DNA of 64,000 nucleotides, from NCBI RefSeq assembly GCF_000321225.1, contig NW_004450566.1, positions 1,968,159-2,032,158 of the forward strand. Reading direction: 5' to 3'. Below are positions 61,530 through 64,000 of this stretch, one piece after another (within the stretch, counting starts at the first letter, position 1; every line of letters starts with the position of its first letter). The translations under genes were made by a program, and so were the position numbers. The notes beneath the pieces are model-generated. The model was not told where the DNA came from and did no database searches. It worked only from the letters and a program-made list of their open reading frames with translations. The DNA comes from Odobenus rosmarus divergens (taxonomy: Eukaryota > Chordata > Mammalia > Carnivora > Odobenidae).

Positions 61530-63885
61530 AGAGAGGGAGGAAAATGGCAGCAGAATAGCAGGACCCTAGGCTCACCTTGTCCCATGAACATAACCAGAGA
61601 ACTATCATTAAATCATCCTAAATAACCCAGAAATGACCTGAAGACTGGCAGAACAGACTCCACAACTAAAGGGAGAGAAGAGGCTACATCGAAGAAGGCA
61701 GGGAGTGCTGAGATGAGGTTGAAGGGAGAAACAGATTGTGGGTGCTGCAGAGGGGAAGGAGCTGTGGTAATGGAGAAGGGCAAGAGAAAGGAGCACATGG
61801 GAATGCACAAGGAGAACATTTCCCAAAGCCATTGACTTAAAAAATAAAAGGGCCTGAATTTTGGGAACTCTTGCAACCAGGAAGGCTTAAAGCCTAGAGT
61901 TTCAAAGTCAGCAGATTTGGCTGGGACAGTCTGGAAGGCACTGCAGTGCTCTTAGAGAAAAGGCAGGCAAACAACCTGGGGACAGACAATATGGAAACAG
62001 GGATCTGAAAAGTGCCTAGAGCACATAGTGGGGACATTATTCTCTCTTCACAGAGCACATACCTGAGAGGCAGTGTTCATGGAGATACCTTTCTAGGAAC
62101 AAAGGAGCTGGCCATGCCATTTCCCTCCCCCACCCCTAAGCATAAACACAGAGCCACCTGAGGGAAGCAGTTCACACTGGCTGCCTAACTTGCATACACC
62201 ACACCCCACACTCCTGTACTCTGGTGGGACTGCCCTTCTCAGGCAGACTTGCCTCTGTCCCAGCCTGGTGTGCCTCTCTAGAGAAGAGAAACACAAACCC
62301 CTGCCCACAAAACTTCACCTGACCAAAGAGTTCTGAAGGGCCTCAGTTCTGGTGAAGGTGGTGTCAGGTCTTATTTCACAAGCAGACCAGAGCACACCTA
62401 GTTCAAACTCACCACATTCAGGCCAGGGACCAAACACTGCCCACATCAGACAAGGAGAAGCTCTGCGGATGACTAGCATGAAGGATAGAGCAGCCAAAGC
62501 ACAATAGCAGAGATCACACAGTACACACAGGAGACAATCCCTGAAATGCCAGGCCCTGGGTACTATATGACCTTTCTTCATAAGGCCATTACTTTCAGGA
62601 GTAGGAGACATGACTGGCTTTTCTAACACACAGAAGAATGCGGAGACTTACACAGAATGCCAACATGGAAGAATTTATCCCGAATGAAAGAATAAGATAA
62701 GGCCACAGCTGGAGATTTAAGCAAAACAGATATAAGTAACATACCTGATGGAGAATTTATTTATTTTATTAAAAGATTTTATTTATTCATTTGTGAGAGA
62801 GAGCATAAGCAGGGAGAGAGGCAGAGGGAGAGGGAGAAGCAGACTCCCTGCTAAGCTGGTAGCCGGATGTGGGGCTGGATCCCAGGACCTGGAGATCATG
62901 ACCTGAGCCGAAGGCAGATGCTTAACCTACTGAGCCAACCAGGTGCCCCCTGATGGAGAATTTAAAGCAACAATCATAAGGACACTCACTGGGCTTGAGA
63001 AAAGAATAAAAGACATCAATAAGACCCTTACTACAGAGATAAAAGAGTTAAAAAAAATCATTCAGAGATGAAGAGTGCAATAAATGTGATTAGGAATAGG
63101 CTTGATGCAGTGAACAGCAGACTGGAAGAAACATGGGAACAAATTAGTGACCTAGAGGACAGAGTAATGGAAATTAATGAAGCTGAACAAAAGAGAGAAA
63201 AAAGTATGCAACATGAGAATAGACTTAGGGAACTCAGTGATTCCATCAAATGTAATAACATTTGTACTATAGGAGTCCCAGAAGAAGAAGAGAGAGAAAA
63301 GGGGGCAGAAATTTTATTTGAGGAAATAATAGCTGAAAATGTCCATAATTTGGAGAAGGAAACAGACATTTAGATACAGGAGGGACAGAGAGCTCCCATC
63401 AAAATCAACAAAAGCAGGCCAACACCCAGACATACTGTAATTCAATTTGTGAAATATAGTGATAAAGAAAAAAATCTTAAAAGCAGCAAGACAAAAGGAG
63501 TCCTTAACTTAAAAGGGAGAACCTGTTAGCCTAGCTGGAGATTTCTCAAGAGAAACTTGGCAAGCTAGAAGAGAATGGCGTGATATATTCAAAGTGCTGA
63601 AAGGGAAAAATTTGCAGCCAAGAATACTGCATCCAATAAGGGCTGTCATTCAGAATAGAAGAAGAGATAAAGAGTTTCCCAGACAAACAAAAACTAAAGG
63701 AGTTTGTGACCACTAAACCAGGCCTGTGGTAAATATTAAAGGGGACTCTTTGAGTGGGAAGGAGAGACCAAAAGTGACAAAGACAAGAAAGGATCAGAGA
63801 AAATCCAGAAACAATAACAAAACAAGTAATAAAATGGTAATAAATTTATGTCTATAAATAATTACTCCAGTAATTATTATACCGA
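61530..63885 (+). mobile_element. Carnivore L1: 5' UTR and ORF1, runs toward the right edge
   Basis: About 1.4 kb of GC-richer 5' UTR, then ORF1. The coding stretch at 63068-63373 gives a coiled coil with heptads (NRLDAVNSRLEETWEQISDL) followed by an RRM-like LRELSDSIKCNNICTIGVPE. The C-terminal domain follows in broken frames (AGAAACTTGGCAAGCTAGAAGAGAATGG, GAGTTTCCCAGACAAACAAAAACTAAAGG). One SINE sits inside. ORF1 has stops and frameshifts after codon 101 of the open part. ORF2, if present, is beyond the window. Confidence 0.85.
62760..62948 (-). mobile_element. Can-SINE, antisense, inside L1 ORF1 region
   Basis: AAAAGATTTTATTTATTCATTTGTGAGAG, GGAGATCATGACCTGAGCC, head CAACCAGGTGCCC. Perfect 16-bp repeats CCTGATGGAGAATTTA at 62744-62759 and 62949-62964. 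Confidence 0.96.
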
Positions 63886-63893
63886 CAGTAATT

Positions 63894-64000
63894 GCTCAGT
63901 CAGTGAAGCATCTGACTCTTGATTTCAGTTTAGGTCGTGATTTCAGTGTTGTGAGATTGAGCCCCACATCAAGCTCTATGCTGAGCATGGAGCCTGCTTA
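63894..64000 (+). mobile_element. Can-SINE, cut by the window edge
   Basis: GCTCAGTCAGTGAAGCATCTGACTCTTGATTTC, GAGATTGAGCCCCACATC, CTGAGCATGGAGCCTGCTT. The first bases of the head are lost or mutated. It interrupts the L1 near the ORF1-ORF2 spacer. Confidence 0.88.

Noticed and set aside
63068..63373. 101-codon coiled-coil frame
   Set aside because: L1 ORF1 remnant, described under the L1 rather than as a gene.

Overview
This window is nuclear DNA from a caniform carnivore: AT-rich, almost gene-free, and built mostly from retrotransposons. The lineage call rests on about twenty Can-SINE copies. These are tRNA-Lys-derived and on the + strand run from GGGGCGCCTGGGTGGCTCAG through a TC-rich stretch to an (AAATA)n / AAAATCTT tail. 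The head and middle look more like bear, seal or mustelid (arctoid) copies than dog SINEC_Cf. That is a judgement from memory, not a database match. I see no tRNA, rRNA, CRISPR or bacterial-style operon, and no spliced host gene that I can support.

The one substantial open reading frame is a processed retrocopy of QRSL1 (mitochondrial glutamyl-tRNA(Gln) amidotransferase subunit A, GatA) on the minus strand. The insertion spans 21786-23503. It is intronless, ends in a short A tail behind an ATTAAA signal, and is flanked by a perfect 18-bp target-site duplication (21768-21785 and 23504-23521). Its 527-codon frame (ATG at 23416, TAG at 21833) has no stop or frameshift. However, the catalytic nucleophile Ser195 of the amidase triad is Leu (TTG), while Lys76 and cis-Ser171 are kept. 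It therefore looks like an open but catalytically dead copy.

Layout. 1-2.3 kb: L1 fragments in both orientations. 2.7-9 kb: MIR, L2 and two SINEs. 9.4-9.9 kb: two SINEs inserted at the same target. 11-14.2 kb: SINEs, an MLT1-type LTR end and an L2 copy. 14.2-18.5 kb: mostly unrecognised AT-rich DNA. 18.5-19.2 kb: old L1. 21.2 kb: young SINE, then the QRSL1 retrocopy. 23.5-26.4 kb: two old L1 copies in opposite orientation. 26.8-27.5 kb: unique, somewhat GC-richer DNA. 28-32 kb: hAT MITE and L2. 33.5-34 kb: MaLR-type LTR. 36-38.5 kb: antisense old L1 5' region. 38.6-42.4 kb: long sense L1 (ORF2 plus 3' UTR), disrupted and carrying two SINEs. 43-48.5 kb: MIR, SINEs, an 84-bp L1 stub and a long L2. 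49-50.1 kb: antisense L1. 50-61 kb: mostly unrecognised, with short repeats. 61.1-64 kb: ERVL-type LTR, then the 5' UTR and ORF1 of an L1 that runs off the right edge.

There is no pathway-level cooperation between genes here. The content is a stratigraphy of insertions: ancient L2 and MIR, then old L1 and MaLR, then carnivore L1, then Can-SINEs and the QRSL1 retrocopy as the youngest layers. Repeat family names are given from pattern recognition, and boundaries without target-site duplications are approximate.
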